This document shows, in pieces, positions 48,864-56,123 of a stretch of DNA of 64,000 nt. The translations under genes were made by a program, and so were the position numbers. Every line of letters starts with the position of its first letter. The first letter of the stretch is position 1. The notes below the pieces were generated by a model that saw nothing but the letters and a program-made list of their open reading frames with translations, was not told the origin of the DNA and ran no database searches. This DNA is from Luteimonas sp. MC1750 (lineage in GTDB: Bacteria > Pseudomonadota > Gammaproteobacteria > Xanthomonadales > Xanthomonadaceae). The DNA lies in NCBI RefSeq assembly GCF_016615955.1, contig NZ_CP067113.1, positions 1,054,001 through 1,118,000 of the forward strand. The letters are read 5' to 3'.

Positions 48864-49217
48864 ATGCGTACAGTTTCAATTACAGCGTTGTCCTTGGTAA
48901 TAGGCTTGTTTTTTCAGCCTCAAGTATATGCTCAAAGCCAAGTAGATCTAAGCCAGGCTGAAGAAGCCTGGTTGGAGGCTGCTCGTATGAAGGGCTCTCA
49001 GCGGAGCGATGATACGCCTTTGCTTGAGGAGGCCACCGACATAAAAGAGTATTGTAAATCTATGGAAAGAATTATCTATATCGACGCTTGGGGAAAGGAA
49101 AAGTCTATAAGCCTGTTCGATTACGATTTCATCGATGGTGTCCTCATTCAACGGAAAAGTATCGACGTCGGGCGCGCGACTAAGACTTGTCTTCCGGTTG
49201 AATTGAAAAGTGCCTGA
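48864..49217 (+). CDS. Small secreted protein
   Basis: ATG 48864 follows GGAG at 8 bases. A signal peptide (MRTVSITALSLVIGLFFQPQVYA) is followed by a 95-residue mature part with acidic helices and two cysteines (EYCKSMER, TKTCLPV) that may pair. No known family. Its lower GC content than the neighbours suggests a different origin. Confidence 0.65.
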   Translation: MRTVSITALSLVIGLFFQPQVYAQSQVDLSQAEEAWLEAARMKGSQRSDDTPLLEEATDIKEYCKSMERIIYIDAWGKEKSISLFDYDFIDGVLIQRKSIDVGRATKTCLPVELKSA

Positions 49218-49485
49218 CTGAGGCTGGGGCCGGACGCGCTTTTTGTCTTCGAGCCATCACGGATGGCCCCTGCGGGCTCAATCGCTGGCCCAAAAGCACA
49301 GCTGGAATGGTTGAACTTCGCTGTGTGCCTTCCGGCGCCGCTATCCAGTCAAGGGTCGTTCGTGGGCCCGTGTCCTGCGTCCCGCGCCAGCCCACTCACT
49401 TGTTCCCTTGACTTCGCGTTGCCTGCCGGCGGCCGGTTCCCATCAGGAACATTCCGAGGGCATGTCCCCGGGCAGGGAACGAGAA
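49218..49485 (+). ncRNA. GC-rich leader, possible radC-motif RNA (copy C)
   Basis: No ORF is supported in this 268-base stretch. It shares CCTGCGGGCT and a CTTCGCTGTGTGCCTTCCGG block with leaders A and B, but the match is weaker. It precedes a four-gene set of small proteins of the plasmid accessory type. Confidence 0.35.
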
Positions 49486-49935
49486 ATGACCAACACCACC
49501 GAAACCTGGTACTGCCAAGACTGCGGCTGCCGCGATATCCGGCACGACGCCATCGCGCGGTTTGACCCCGAGGAGCAGGCCTGGGAAGTGCTGTCGCTTC
49601 TGGACAACAACTGGTGCGAGAGCTGCACCACGCGCAACGATAAGCGCTGTGGCAACCCCTTCTTTGGCACGCCGCCGGAGTTCACCGTGGTGGCTTACGT
49701 CCCCACCGGTCCCGAAGAAGGCCACATCCACCTCCAGCGGCCCCTGGGCCCTGATGAGCTGGTGGATCCTCGCAGCTTCGCAGAGGAAGTGGCCAACAGC
49801 CTCGAGCGCGAAATCAGTGATGAGGGTGGGCACATCCCGAATTGCGCTGGCGATCTTCGTGTGGAGATCCGCCGCGACCCCGGCAACTCCACGGTCATCT
49901 GGTCGGGCGAGTCCTTCTACTTCAAGGAAAGCTGA
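49486..49935 (+). CDS. Cysteine-containing 149-residue protein
   Basis: ATG 49486 follows GGGAACGAGAA. The N-terminal part has CQDCGC (near residues 10-15) and CESC (near 44), a likely zinc ribbon. The remainder is alpha/beta with HIHLQRPLGPDELVDPRSFAEEVANSL. I recognise no named family. It leads a compact group of four genes and may be a small accessory or antirestriction-type protein. Confidence 0.65.
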   Translation: MTNTTETWYCQDCGCRDIRHDAIARFDPEEQAWEVLSLLDNNWCESCTTRNDKRCGNPFFGTPPEFTVVAYVPTGPEEGHIHLQRPLGPDELVDPRSFAEEVANSLEREISDEGGHIPNCAGDLRVEIRRDPGNSTVIWSGESFYFKES

Positions 49936-49936
49936 C

Positions 49937-50227
49937 ATGAGACGACGCACTGGCCCCATCGCCCCCGGCTACGTTCGGCGTACCTCGCCCACCGCCTGCT
50001 CGGTCATGCCCTTCACCGGCTCGAGCGTGGAGGAGATGGAGCAGCTGCGCTATCTGGCCAAAACCTACGCCCGCAACGTGCCCTATGGGCTGGACTGGCC
50101 GATCAATTTCTGGTCCGAACGCATTGGTTTCGACGCTGGCGATCATGCCGCGCACTGCTGGCTGACGGGCTATTTCAACCGCAACACCGACCCCGCCCTG
50201 GTGGCCGGCAACGAAACGAGACACTGA
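49937..50227 (+). CDS. Unknown 96-residue protein
   Basis: The ATG lies 1 base after the previous stop, and the last base of its stop is shared with the next ATG. The product begins MRRRTGPIAPGYVRRT and is basic at its start and rich in Trp and aromatic residues later (GLDWPINFWSERIGFDAGDHAAHCWLTGYF). No motif is recognised. It is translated as part of the four-gene unit. Confidence 0.6.
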   Translation: MRRRTGPIAPGYVRRTSPTACSVMPFTGSSVEEMEQLRYLAKTYARNVPYGLDWPINFWSERIGFDAGDHAAHCWLTGYFNRNTDPALVAGNETRH

Positions 50228-50490
50228 TGAACACCAACACCTTCAACGGGCCCCACGGCTGGATGCTGGTGGCCGACCGCCGGGAAGTCTTTCCAGATGA
50301 TCCAGGCAATGGCACACCACTGATGGTGTACGCGCCCAAGGCCACGGCCAGCGGAACGCTGGGCCGAGTACTGGACACCGCCGAAGTTGACGAGGCGCGA
50401 AACGCCAATGCTCGCGAGGTGCCCGGAGACGTCATGACTTGGCTGGAGAACGTGGCCGATCAGGCTCAAACCTTTGTCTATGGAGACTGA
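50227..50490 (+). CDS. Unknown 87-residue protein
   Basis: The start shares a base with the previous stop. The small soluble protein (MNTNTFNGPHGWMLVADRREVFPDD...) has beta-like and helical parts, with VPGDVMTWLENVADQAQTFVYGD at the end. It has no known family. It is followed after 1 base by the DUF6573-like gene, so the set is one operon. Confidence 0.6.
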   Translation: MNTNTFNGPHGWMLVADRREVFPDDPGNGTPLMVYAPKATASGTLGRVLDTAEVDEARNANAREVPGDVMTWLENVADQAQTFVYGD

Positions 50491-50491
50491 T

Positions 50492-50902
50492 ATGAACGAC
50501 TTCTGGGGCCAGCCCATCTCGATTTACACCCGCGCCCAGGCGCTCGCCGATGGCGTGCTCGTGGATCTGACCGACACGGCACGCACCTACGGCTTCAAGA
50601 TCCCGATGGCCTGTACGTCAGCGGTGTGGCACACGGTGGCTTGGGCAGAACACATCGAGCAGCGCAAGGCCGACAGCACAGGTCAGTCCACTACCGGGAG
50701 GCTCCACGACGTTCTGACGATGGCTCGCCTGGCGGCAGACGCTGCAGCGAAGGCGGGGGCAAGCGTGGTCCAGTTCGAAGTGCTGATGGTGCCCGTGGAA
50801 GGTAGGTCGACGACTCCTGTGGCAGTGAGCCTGCGACTGGTTGTTTCGGGCGGGGATGATGGCGAGCCGGTGCTGACCTTGATGTTGCCAGGAGAGGACT
50901 GA
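50492..50902 (+). CDS. DUF6573-like protein
   Basis: ATG 50492 is preferred because GGAGACTGAT lies upstream. The 136-residue protein begins MNDFWGQPISIYTRAQALADG, then VDLTDTARTYGFKIPMACTSAVW, the recognisable start of DUF6573 proteins found on plasmids and phages. No catalytic role is known. It is the last gene of the four-gene unit. Confidence 0.75.
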   Translation: MNDFWGQPISIYTRAQALADGVLVDLTDTARTYGFKIPMACTSAVWHTVAWAEHIEQRKADSTGQSTTGRLHDVLTMARLAADAAAKAGASVVQFEVLMVPVEGRSTTPVAVSLRLVVSGGDDGEPVLTLMLPGED

Positions 50903-51039
50903 GCGACATTCCACTGAGCAGAGCATCGATGCGAGCGAGCAGCGCTTCGCGCTATTTGTCTTGGCGCTGGGGGCAGGCTATGCGGCTGACGCCGCAGCTC
51001 CGCACCTGACATCTGCGAGAGCTTCCGCAGTTACAAAGG

Positions 51040-51067
51040 TTGCCAAAACCAAGTTATCTTTCATGAT
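51040..51067 (+). promoter_or_regulatory. TTGCCA-N16 promoter element (copy 14)
   Basis: GGTTGCCAAAACCAAG (TTGCCA 51040-51045), 16 bp, CATGAT (51062-51067). ATCTGCGAGAG and CCGCAGTT lie upstream. It drives the small ankyrin gene. Confidence 0.7.
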
Positions 51068-51076
51068 GAAGATATA

Positions 51077-51092
51077 GCTAGCCTCGGCTAGC
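51077..51092. promoter_or_regulatory. GGCTAGC inverted repeat in leader
   Basis: GCTAGCC-TC-GGCTAGC, perfect 7-bp arms, about 10 bases after the predicted start site of the ankyrin gene. A similar pair lies at 54101. Confidence 0.6.
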
Positions 51093-51111
51093 CAATCAAC
51101 TTGGAGATGCT

Positions 51112-51588
51112 ATGAGCACCATATCGAATAAGCAGCGGCCGTGGGATTGCCTAGATATCAACATGATTAGCGCAGTTATGCTGACCGTTCATGAGAGATA
51201 TTGTGGGGATAGTTGGGGCGAGGGCTGGAAGGATGATAAGTGGGAGGTAATGGCGCAAGATTTTCGGCCGCACTACGAAGAGTGCTTTCCCCTCCATGTC
51301 GCTGCGTTGGAAGTTGACGCACAGGAAGTAGAGGATCTATTGGCAAGTGGTGCAGACGTAGAAGCCCGAGATTGCCTAGGGAGCTCAGCCTACAACAATA
51401 TCAACTGGGCTCGCGAAGGGGCAGAGTCGGTTGCTCTGCTACTACTGAATTATGGGGCAAAGGTTGATGACAGCTACAAAGCAGGGCGGGGCTATGTGTT
51501 CGCGCAAGCCTATCAACGCAGGGCGGATCTATTGAACAGGTTCGGCAGAGGAGTAAAGGAGCGAGCACTCGACAGACCCGCGCTGTAA
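51112..51588 (+). CDS. Small ankyrin-like protein without the shared tail
   Basis: ATG 51112 follows TTGGAGATGCT. The 158-residue protein contains two to three ankyrin-type repeats (FPLHVAALEVDAQEVEDLLASGADVEARD, AREGAESVALLLLNYGAKVDD). It lacks the DLATPEQAL tail and ends ERALDRPAL. It is under the TTGCCA promoter and has its own terminator. It may be a regulatory or immunity-type partner of the ankyrin clusters; only the fold and promoter link them. Confidence 0.75.
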   Translation: MSTISNKQRPWDCLDINMISAVMLTVHERYCGDSWGEGWKDDKWEVMAQDFRPHYEECFPLHVAALEVDAQEVEDLLASGADVEARDCLGSSAYNNINWAREGAESVALLLLNYGAKVDDSYKAGRGYVFAQAYQRRADLLNRFGRGVKERALDRPAL

Positions 51589-51618
51589 TAATGCGAGTTC
51601 GCTATCTCAGCGAGGACC

Positions 51619-51650
51619 AACCGGCTAGCAGAAGCTAGCCGGTTAGCTTT
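51619..51650 (+). terminator. Terminator after small ankyrin gene
   Basis: AACCGGCTAGC-AGAA-GCTAGCCGGTT, a perfect 11-bp stem, followed by AGCTTTT. The stem contains the same GGCTAGC/GCTAGCC sequences as the leader operator. Confidence 0.8.
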
Positions 51651-51652
51651 TG

Positions 51653-51973
51653 TCAGCGAATTGCCCGCCTCACCATGATGACGTGGTAGGCGATGGTGAT
51701 GACCGTCGCGATGTACAGGCTGGGCAACACCGAGTCGGCAACGTGCTCAAAGACATTGGACGCGAACAAAAATATGATTGGAGTCCATATAAGCATCCAA
51801 CCGTATCTTCCGCCCGCTTTCCTGCTGAGGATAGTAATCACGGAGGCCAATGCCGACACCACCACGATAACCATGAGCAGGAAGAAAACACTTTCGTCGC
51901 TCCATGTTTCGCTGCCGATATCGCCGTATGCCTCAAGAAACTCATCGATATACAGCCGTTCCTTCAAGCTCAT
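51653..51973 (-). CDS. Small membrane protein
   Basis: The 106-residue protein has a cytoplasmic acidic start and three membrane spans (about residues 28-50, 58-74 and 82-103). It ends with a basic tail VMVRRAIR. No family is recognised. ATG 51973 has moderate upstream purines. It follows the secreted protein gene at 52000-52344 on the same strand after 26 bases. Confidence 0.6.
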   Translation of the reverse strand: MSLKERLYIDEFLEAYGDIGSETWSDESVFFLLMVIVVVSALASVITILSRKAGGRYGWMLIWTPIIFLFASNVFEHVADSVLPSLYIATVITIAYHVIMVRRAIR

Positions 51974-51999
51974 CGTTTCGTCCTTGTAAGTTGCTTCAA

Positions 52000-52344
52000 T
52001 TACCTGGCGAACGGAGGCGGGTTGCCAGCTTCATGGTTGGGCAGGTAGCCAACGTAGGAGGCAGGAAACTTCTCGCCGTGGGCGAACATGACATGCAGCG
52101 CCTGGATCTCGTCCGTATCAGCGTCCTGGACACGGTTGTTGAAGGTCAGCGAGCCGGTCATCGCCACGTCAGGCTTGCCGAGAAGCTTCACCACCTCAGA
52201 CCGGTTGAGCTTGCCCCTGATCAGCAGCTCCCAGGTGTCGACCGTGTGCGGCTTGGACACATCGAAGATGGGCGTGGCCTCCTGTGCGAAGACGACAGGT
52301 GAGGCAAGGCAGGCCAGAAGGCCGAACAAGATGAACTTCTTCAT
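52000..52344 (-). CDS. Secreted small protein, BamE-like pattern
   Basis: The signal peptide MKKFILFGLLACLASPVVFA is clear. The 94-residue mature protein contains WELLIRGKLNRSEVVKLLGKPDVAMTGS, a helix-helix-loop pattern like BamE/SmpA domains (where G-x-p after two helices is typical), and no lipobox. It may be periplasmic. It is followed by the membrane protein gene in the same direction. Confidence 0.65.
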   Translation of the reverse strand: MKKFILFGLLACLASPVVFAQEATPIFDVSKPHTVDTWELLIRGKLNRSEVVKLLGKPDVAMTGSLTFNNRVQDADTDEIQALHVMFAHGEKFPASYVGYLPNHEAGNPPPFAR

Positions 52345-52495
52345 ACGCTATCCCTGTGTGTGAATGGTACGGGCCAACTATCGCTGAAGTTCAGGCCCAT
52401 GGCTACAAGTATCGCGGGCGCCAAGGTGGCCGTGGCTAGCCTCGCGGCTATCGACGAAATCCCCCGGAACTGCGAGAACTGGGGCATAACTGAGA

Positions 52496-52523
52496 TTGCC
52501 AAAACCAGCACGGCAACTATCGT
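52496..52523 (+). promoter_or_regulatory. TTGCCA-N16 promoter element (copy 15)
   Basis: ATTGCCAAAACCAGC (TTGCCA 52496-52501), 16 bp, TATCGT (52518-52523). GGAACTGCGAGAAC lies upstream. It precedes the gene at 52550. Confidence 0.7.
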
Positions 52524-52549
52524 GGGTCAAATCCCCCTGAGAAGACCCC

Positions 52550-52987
52550 ATGCGCCTTCTGGCCATCTCCTTATTCCTACTTCTGTCCACCCCGGCCCTG
52601 GCTCAGAATTACGGCCACGTACAAGTTCGAGGTGCTCAGGAACTTGTTTTGGCCCGTGTCATCCAGATCAGTCCAGTCCGCATTGATAACCGAACGAACT
52701 CCTACGCTGGAGCCAATATCGGCAGCCAAGTGGGCTACTCCTTGGGCAACTCCATGGGGAACGGCAACTATGGGGTCAACCAGATCACCGCCCAGATTGG
52801 TCGGGAAATTGGTCAAGCAATGGAGGAGCGCAGGCACAACCGCGGCGTTGAGATCATTGTCAGGGACGCCAACGGTCGGGCCTTTGCCATCGTCCAGGAA
52901 GGCAACGTTGCCGTGGCACCTGGCGACCTGGTCGCACTGGTAGGGCATGGCAATCAAACTCGCGTTGTCAGACTGGCTGATAGATAA
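52550..52987 (+). CDS. SlyB/Pcp-like glycine-zipper secreted protein
   Basis: The 145-residue protein has a signal peptide (MRLLAISLFLLLSTPALA). A glycine-zipper segment (GANIGSQVGYSLGNSMGNGNYG) and a C-terminal domain (GVEIIVRDANGRAFAIVQEGNVAVAPGDLVALVG) resemble SlyB-type outer membrane proteins. The lipobox cysteine is missing, so it is probably periplasmic or membrane-associated without lipid. It is one of several glycine-zipper proteins in this window. Confidence 0.72.
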   Translation: MRLLAISLFLLLSTPALAQNYGHVQVRGAQELVLARVIQISPVRIDNRTNSYAGANIGSQVGYSLGNSMGNGNYGVNQITAQIGREIGQAMEERRHNRGVEIIVRDANGRAFAIVQEGNVAVAPGDLVALVGHGNQTRVVRLADR

Positions 52988-53013
52988 AGTTGTACGGGTT
53001 CGCAAATTGCGGG

Positions 53014-53041
53014 TTGCCAAAACCAACATTGATCTTATGTT
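53014..53041 (+). promoter_or_regulatory. TTGCCA-N16 promoter element (copy 16)
   Basis: GGTTGCCAAAACCAAC (TTGCCA 53014-53019), 16 bp, TATGTT (53036-53041). GGTTCGCAAATTGCGG lies directly upstream. The leader contains TTCATCCAC. Confidence 0.72.
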
Positions 53042-53070
53042 GGATATTCATCCACGCATACCCCACCTCC

Positions 53071-53286
53071 ATGAAAACACCAGTACGAATGACCCGCGAA
53101 CCCCGAATGGAAAAGCAACAGCTTGCCGAGACCATCCGAGCACGAAAAGTGGAGGAGCTCCACGCACTGCTCGAGGATGGGGTTTACGTCTGTGCTGAGT
53201 CCTATGTGCTGGCCAAGCAGTTCATGCCCGAGCAAGTGGAGGCCCTAAACGAGCACATGCGAAAAACTTACTATGGATATTCGTGA
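53071..53286 (+). CDS. Small unknown protein before HTH gene
   Basis: ATG 53071 lies 30 bases after the promoter -10. The 71-residue basic-to-acidic helical protein (MKTPVRMTREPRMEKQQLAE...) contains a likely coiled segment (QLAETIRARKVEELHALLEDG). Its end overlaps the HTH gene by 14 bases. No family is recognised. Confidence 0.55.
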   Translation: MKTPVRMTREPRMEKQQLAETIRARKVEELHALLEDGVYVCAESYVLAKQFMPEQVEALNEHMRKTYYGYS

Positions 53287-53788
53287 AAAAATTGTTGACC
53301 TTCGCGTCAATCACAAGCTTCCACTGAGGGATATCGCCCAGCGTTGTGGGCTGTCGCATGAGCGTGTTCGCAACATCCTCAAAGAAGAGGGCGTGGATAC
53401 CAAGCGCGTTCCCAAGCGACCCTATACCCAGACCGTCATCGTGGAGTACAACCTCGACGCCCAGCGGATCGAGCACATCTATGGCTGTTCACTCGGACAA
53501 GTCCGCAAGATCCAAAAGGGTATCTGGCTGTCTGCTCCGCACTCACCAGCTCGCCTGTACAATCTCCATCGGAAGCGCTACCAGGTATGTCCCGGCTGGG
53601 AAATGACCCTTCCGCAGTGGTGGGCGCTATGGCGTCGCTACTGGAAGCACCGTGAGGCGAACAATCTTGTGATGGTACCGGCTGACTCCACCCAGCCAAT
53701 GACTCCGGACAACGCCAGGATCATGACCAGAAAGCAGCTTATGGAGCTGTACTGGGAACGTCGGCACGGTGAGCAGGCACAGGCATGA
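53273..53788 (+). CDS. Helix-turn-helix protein, possible regulator
   Basis: The 171-residue protein begins with an HTH (residues about 8-42: LRVNHKLPLRDIAQRCGLSHERVRNILKEEGV). A second basic part follows and a C-terminal PGWEMTLPQWWALWRRYWKHREANNLVMVPADSTQPMTPDNARIMTRKQ resembles small phage recombination or homing proteins. It is the only clear HTH protein in the window that lies below a TTGCCA element. That makes it a candidate for the regulator of that element. The link is inferred. Confidence 0.6.
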   Translation: MDIREKIVDLRVNHKLPLRDIAQRCGLSHERVRNILKEEGVDTKRVPKRPYTQTVIVEYNLDAQRIEHIYGCSLGQVRKIQKGIWLSAPHSPARLYNLHRKRYQVCPGWEMTLPQWWALWRRYWKHREANNLVMVPADSTQPMTPDNARIMTRKQLMELYWERRHGEQAQA

Positions 53789-53982
53789 AAAGGATCCTTC
53801 GCGCACTGTTCAAGCGCCCGCCCCAAGCCCCTAGAACTGGGAACAGCAAAGCCGAAGAGCCCAAAGGCCCCTACGCTCGCTTCTACAGCTCAGGCATCGA
53901 AGTAGATCTGGACAGTTATTTCGCTACCGAAGAAGGTAAGAAGACTTGGGAGAGGGTGGCCAAAGGTCGAGCAGGGGATTAG
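53785..53982 (+). CDS. Unknown 65-residue protein
   Basis: The ATG overlaps the HTH gene stop by 4 bases. The basic N-terminus (MKRILRALFKRPPQAPRTG) is followed by an acidic helical end. No family is recognised. A terminator follows after about 35 bases. Confidence 0.55.
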   Translation: MKRILRALFKRPPQAPRTGNSKAEEPKGPYARFYSSGIEVDLDSYFATEEGKKTWERVAKGRAGD

Positions 53983-54018
53983 TCGGCCAGTTGGAGCACG
54001 CTGAGGATGAGCATACGC

Positions 54019-54041
54019 AAGCCGCCGAAAGGCGGCTTTTT
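54019..54041 (+). terminator. Terminator after HTH operon
   Basis: AAGCCGCC-GAAA-GGCGGCTT followed by TTT. Confidence 0.85.
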
Positions 54042-54064
54042 CGTATTCGCTCGCTTTCTTATGG

Positions 54065-54092
54065 TTGCCAAATCCATCTTTGGATTTAGCGT
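54065..54092 (+). promoter_or_regulatory. TTGCCA-N16 promoter element (copy 17)
   Basis: GGTTGCCAAATCCATC (TTGCCA 54065-54070), 16 bp, TAGCGT (54087-54092). It precedes the parA locus. Confidence 0.7.
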
Positions 54093-54100
54093 CAACGTAT

Positions 54101-54118
54101 GGCTAGCCATAGCTAGCC
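54101..54118. promoter_or_regulatory. GGCTAGC inverted repeat in parA leader
   Basis: GGCTAGC-CATA-GCTAGCC, perfect 7-bp arms, about 9 bases after the -10. It is the same motif as at 51077, so a common regulator or RNA hairpin is likely. Confidence 0.65.
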
Positions 54119-54149
54119 GAGTACATGCACCCATAAGGAAACAATCCAC

Positions 54150-54314
54150 ATGCGTATCAAGACCTCAAATACCTCCACCAATCTCATGCTTTACACAGTT
54201 CTTAGCCTGCTTTTCCTCGCAGCCTCCCAGGTCGACCTGGACAAGATGACCACTACGGCCATTGACTCCCAGGCAGCTTCCACCGACCGCTTCGTCGACA
54301 GCTACTTCAGATGA
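54150..54314 (+). CDS. Small single-pass membrane protein before parA
   Basis: This 54-residue gene (MRIKTSNTSTNLMLYTVLSL...) has one membrane span (about residues 12-27) and a soluble tail. The ATG follows AAGGAAACAATCCAC. Its stop overlaps the parA ATG by 4 bases, so translation is coupled. No family is recognised; it could anchor or modulate the partition complex. Confidence 0.6.
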   Translation: MRIKTSNTSTNLMLYTVLSLLFLAASQVDLDKMTTTAIDSQAASTDRFVDSYFR

Positions 54315-54895
54315 AACACGTCTCGATTACCTCACCCAAGGGTGGAGTCGGCAAGACGATGCTGGCTATCAACTTGGCCGCTTCCTACGCGAGCTCCGGC
54401 CTGCGGGTGTGCCTAGTCGATCATGACCCTCAGGGCTCAGTGCTGGTGTTCGGCAAGATCGCCCAGAAGGCCGAAGTTGAGCTTTCCTTTGTGCCGACCA
54501 ATGCCCGTGTCAGTGGGTTTGATCTGTACATCCATGACCACCCACCGGGGATCCAGGAGCAGTACCCCGGCCAGGTTCTGGTCATGCCGGTTGTTCTCGA
54601 CGCCCCATCGGCCACCGTCCACCTCCGAGGCAAGACAGTTCTCCAGGAACGCGGACACAGGATTTTGGAGGTGGTCTCTCGCTTCCGCGCCGATCGAGCC
54701 CAGCCCAGGAAGGTACGGCAGGAACGCTACCCGCACTGCCCAGTCGTATCCGACAGAACGCTGTACTCGAACCTTTACGGGCGAGGGTTGACCGTCATCG
54801 ATGCCCCACCAGTGCGCTACCTGGATCGTGCACAGGCAGAGATTGCCTCCGTCCGGAAGGCTTTGGACGCGCTGCTCGAAGGAGCCGTCAGATGA
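54311..54895 (+). CDS. parA: ParA-like partition ATPase
   Basis: The 194-residue protein has the deviant Walker A KGGVGKT (residues 10-16) of ParA/MinD ATPases, a Walker A'-like VDHDPQGS (near residue 36) and a Walker B-like LTVIDAPP near residue 163. It is shorter than classic ParA and fits the small plasmid type. ATP-driven patterning on the nucleoid would place plasmid copies apart. A ribbon-helix-helix-like partner follows at 55040. Confidence 0.85.
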   Translation: MKHVSITSPKGGVGKTMLAINLAASYASSGLRVCLVDHDPQGSVLVFGKIAQKAEVELSFVPTNARVSGFDLYIHDHPPGIQEQYPGQVLVMPVVLDAPSATVHLRGKTVLQERGHRILEVVSRFRADRAQPRKVRQERYPHCPVVSDRTLYSNLYGRGLTVIDAPPVRYLDRAQAEIASVRKALDALLEGAVR

Positions 54896-55053
54896 CCCGC
54901 GCTCTGCTGTGCCTGGGGCCTGGGCAGTACGAAATCATTGAGGTGGAAGAGGCCACTGAAGAGCAGATCGTGTTGCTGATCCACTCGCAGACGGAGCTGG
55001 ACTGGGTCAACGAAATCATGAAACAGGAGGAGCAGGACAGTGAGCTGGAATGA
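54892..55053 (+). CDS. Small acidic protein between parA and partner
   Basis: ATG 54892 overlaps the parA stop by 4 bases. The 53-residue product (MTRALLCLGPGQYEIIEVEE...) is acidic with a helix near the end (SQTELDWVNEIMKQEEQ). It overlaps the next gene by 14 bases. No family is recognised; position suggests part of the partition unit. Confidence 0.55.
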   Translation: MTRALLCLGPGQYEIIEVEEATEEQIVLLIHSQTELDWVNEIMKQEEQDSELE

Positions 55054-55333
55054 TATCGACGCCGAGGAGCTGGCCCAAGTCTCCTACACCGACAAGCCCC
55101 CAGGGGTCAGGATCCTTCGCCAAGAAGGACAGCCTGTCATCGTCGTAGAAAAACGGGTCCCTCGTGGCGACCAGGTGGTGTTCCTGAGGGTGGATAAGTC
55201 TCTCCACGATCGCATTGCGTCTGCGGTGGCGGGTGAGGGGAACATCTCCACTGCCCTGATCGCCATCATCGAAGAGGGGTTAGACCAGCTCGAAGCAGGT
55301 GGCCAAACCTGGCGGATCGTGCCTAGGAGCTAA
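55040..55333 (+). CDS. Probable small partition partner with RHH-like end
   Basis: GTG 55040 overlaps the previous gene. The 97-residue protein has a variable N-terminal part. Its C-terminal half, VFLRVDKSLHDRIASAVAGEGNISTALIAIIEEGL, resembles a ribbon-helix-helix DNA-binding fold. Small ParA ATPases usually pair with such centromere-binding proteins, so this is the likely ParB-like partner. Direct evidence of a centromere is lacking. Confidence 0.65.
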   Translation: MSWNDIDAEELAQVSYTDKPPGVRILRQEGQPVIVVEKRVPRGDQVVFLRVDKSLHDRIASAVAGEGNISTALIAIIEEGLDQLEAGGQTWRIVPRS

Positions 55334-55402
55334 GAACGTTTTTTTGGATATTTGGACAGGCCGTATCCGCGGCCTGCTCCGCCCCCCAACCAGGAAAGTG
55401 CC

Positions 55403-55708
55403 ATGTCGTGCAACATCTATCTAACGCCGGACTTGAAATTGACTACCCAAGAGCTTCCTGGGGCGTTGTATCAGTTCACCGTCCATAAGCTCCGGGGCCA
55501 GACTCATGCCACGGTCTCCGAGCACTTCGACGGATCTGGTTGGCAGGTCCGCTGGTCGCTACTCCCGTTGCCTATCGATGTCCCAGACGAAGTGCTCGTG
55601 GAGCAATTCTTCGACGGGAACGTGGTGGATCTGCTTGCACAAGAGTCTCCGGCCCCAGTGGTCGTGGACTGGCTGCGCAACATGGAGGCACAGGGCTTCT
55701 TGGGGTGA
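55403..55708 (+). CDS. Unknown 101-residue protein
   Basis: ATG 55403 (MSCNIYLTPDLKLTTQELPG) follows AGGAAAGTGCC. The protein is mixed strand and helix with WQVRWSLLPLPIDVPDEVLVEQFFDGNVVD and no known family. Its stop overlaps the next GTG (GTGA). Confidence 0.6.
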   Translation: MSCNIYLTPDLKLTTQELPGALYQFTVHKLRGQTHATVSEHFDGSGWQVRWSLLPLPIDVPDEVLVEQFFDGNVVDLLAQESPAPVVVDWLRNMEAQGFLG

Positions 55709-55926
55709 ATATCGTTTTTGACAGGTTTCGTAAGCCAGTACCGTCTAATGACGCAGCCGCTCGATGGGCCGTGGCCTGGGTTCAAGAGGGAGTTGGCTGG
55801 GAGGCGCGGATCCGCGAACACTGTTCCGATGGCTGGGGACCTGAATACATCATCTACTTTCAAGGACCAGACTTCCGGCCCCGAGACGCCATCGAAGCAT
55901 TGATACAACTAAAAATGGGTAATTGA
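55705..55926 (+). CDS. Unknown 73-residue protein
   Basis: GTG 55705 overlaps the stop of the previous gene. The product (MNIVFDRFRKPVPSNDAAARW...) is aromatic-rich, with AVAWVQEGVGWEARIREHC and YIIYFQGPDFRPRDAIEALI. No family is recognised. A terminator follows immediately. Confidence 0.55.
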   Translation: MNIVFDRFRKPVPSNDAAARWAVAWVQEGVGWEARIREHCSDGWGPEYIIYFQGPDFRPRDAIEALIQLKMGN

Positions 55927-55928
55927 GG

Positions 55929-55953
55929 CGCTCTGAGAAATCAGGGCGTTTTT
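55929..55953 (+). terminator. Rho-independent terminator
   Basis: CGCTCTGA-GAAA-TCAGGGCG followed by TTTTT (one G-U pair). Confidence 0.85.
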
Positions 55954-55999
55954 CGTTTGGAAACGGCGAATTGGCACGCAGAAATACGCCTCTAAAAAG

Positions 56000-56027
56000 T
56001 TGCCAAAGCCAAGTCTCACCGCATACT
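56000..56027 (+). promoter_or_regulatory. TTGCCA-N16 promoter element (copy 18)
   Basis: AGTTGCCAAAGCCAAG (TTGCCA 56000-56005), 16 bp, CATACT (56022-56027). CACGCAGAAATACG lies upstream. A leader of about 90 bases precedes the first gene. Confidence 0.65.
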
Positions 56028-56123
56028 GGTTATATAGAAAGCAACACCAAACCCGCTAAACCACTAGCTGTAAACATATCAAGTCAACCGGTAAAACCTA
56101 CACTGTCAACCGAGAATAAAAAT

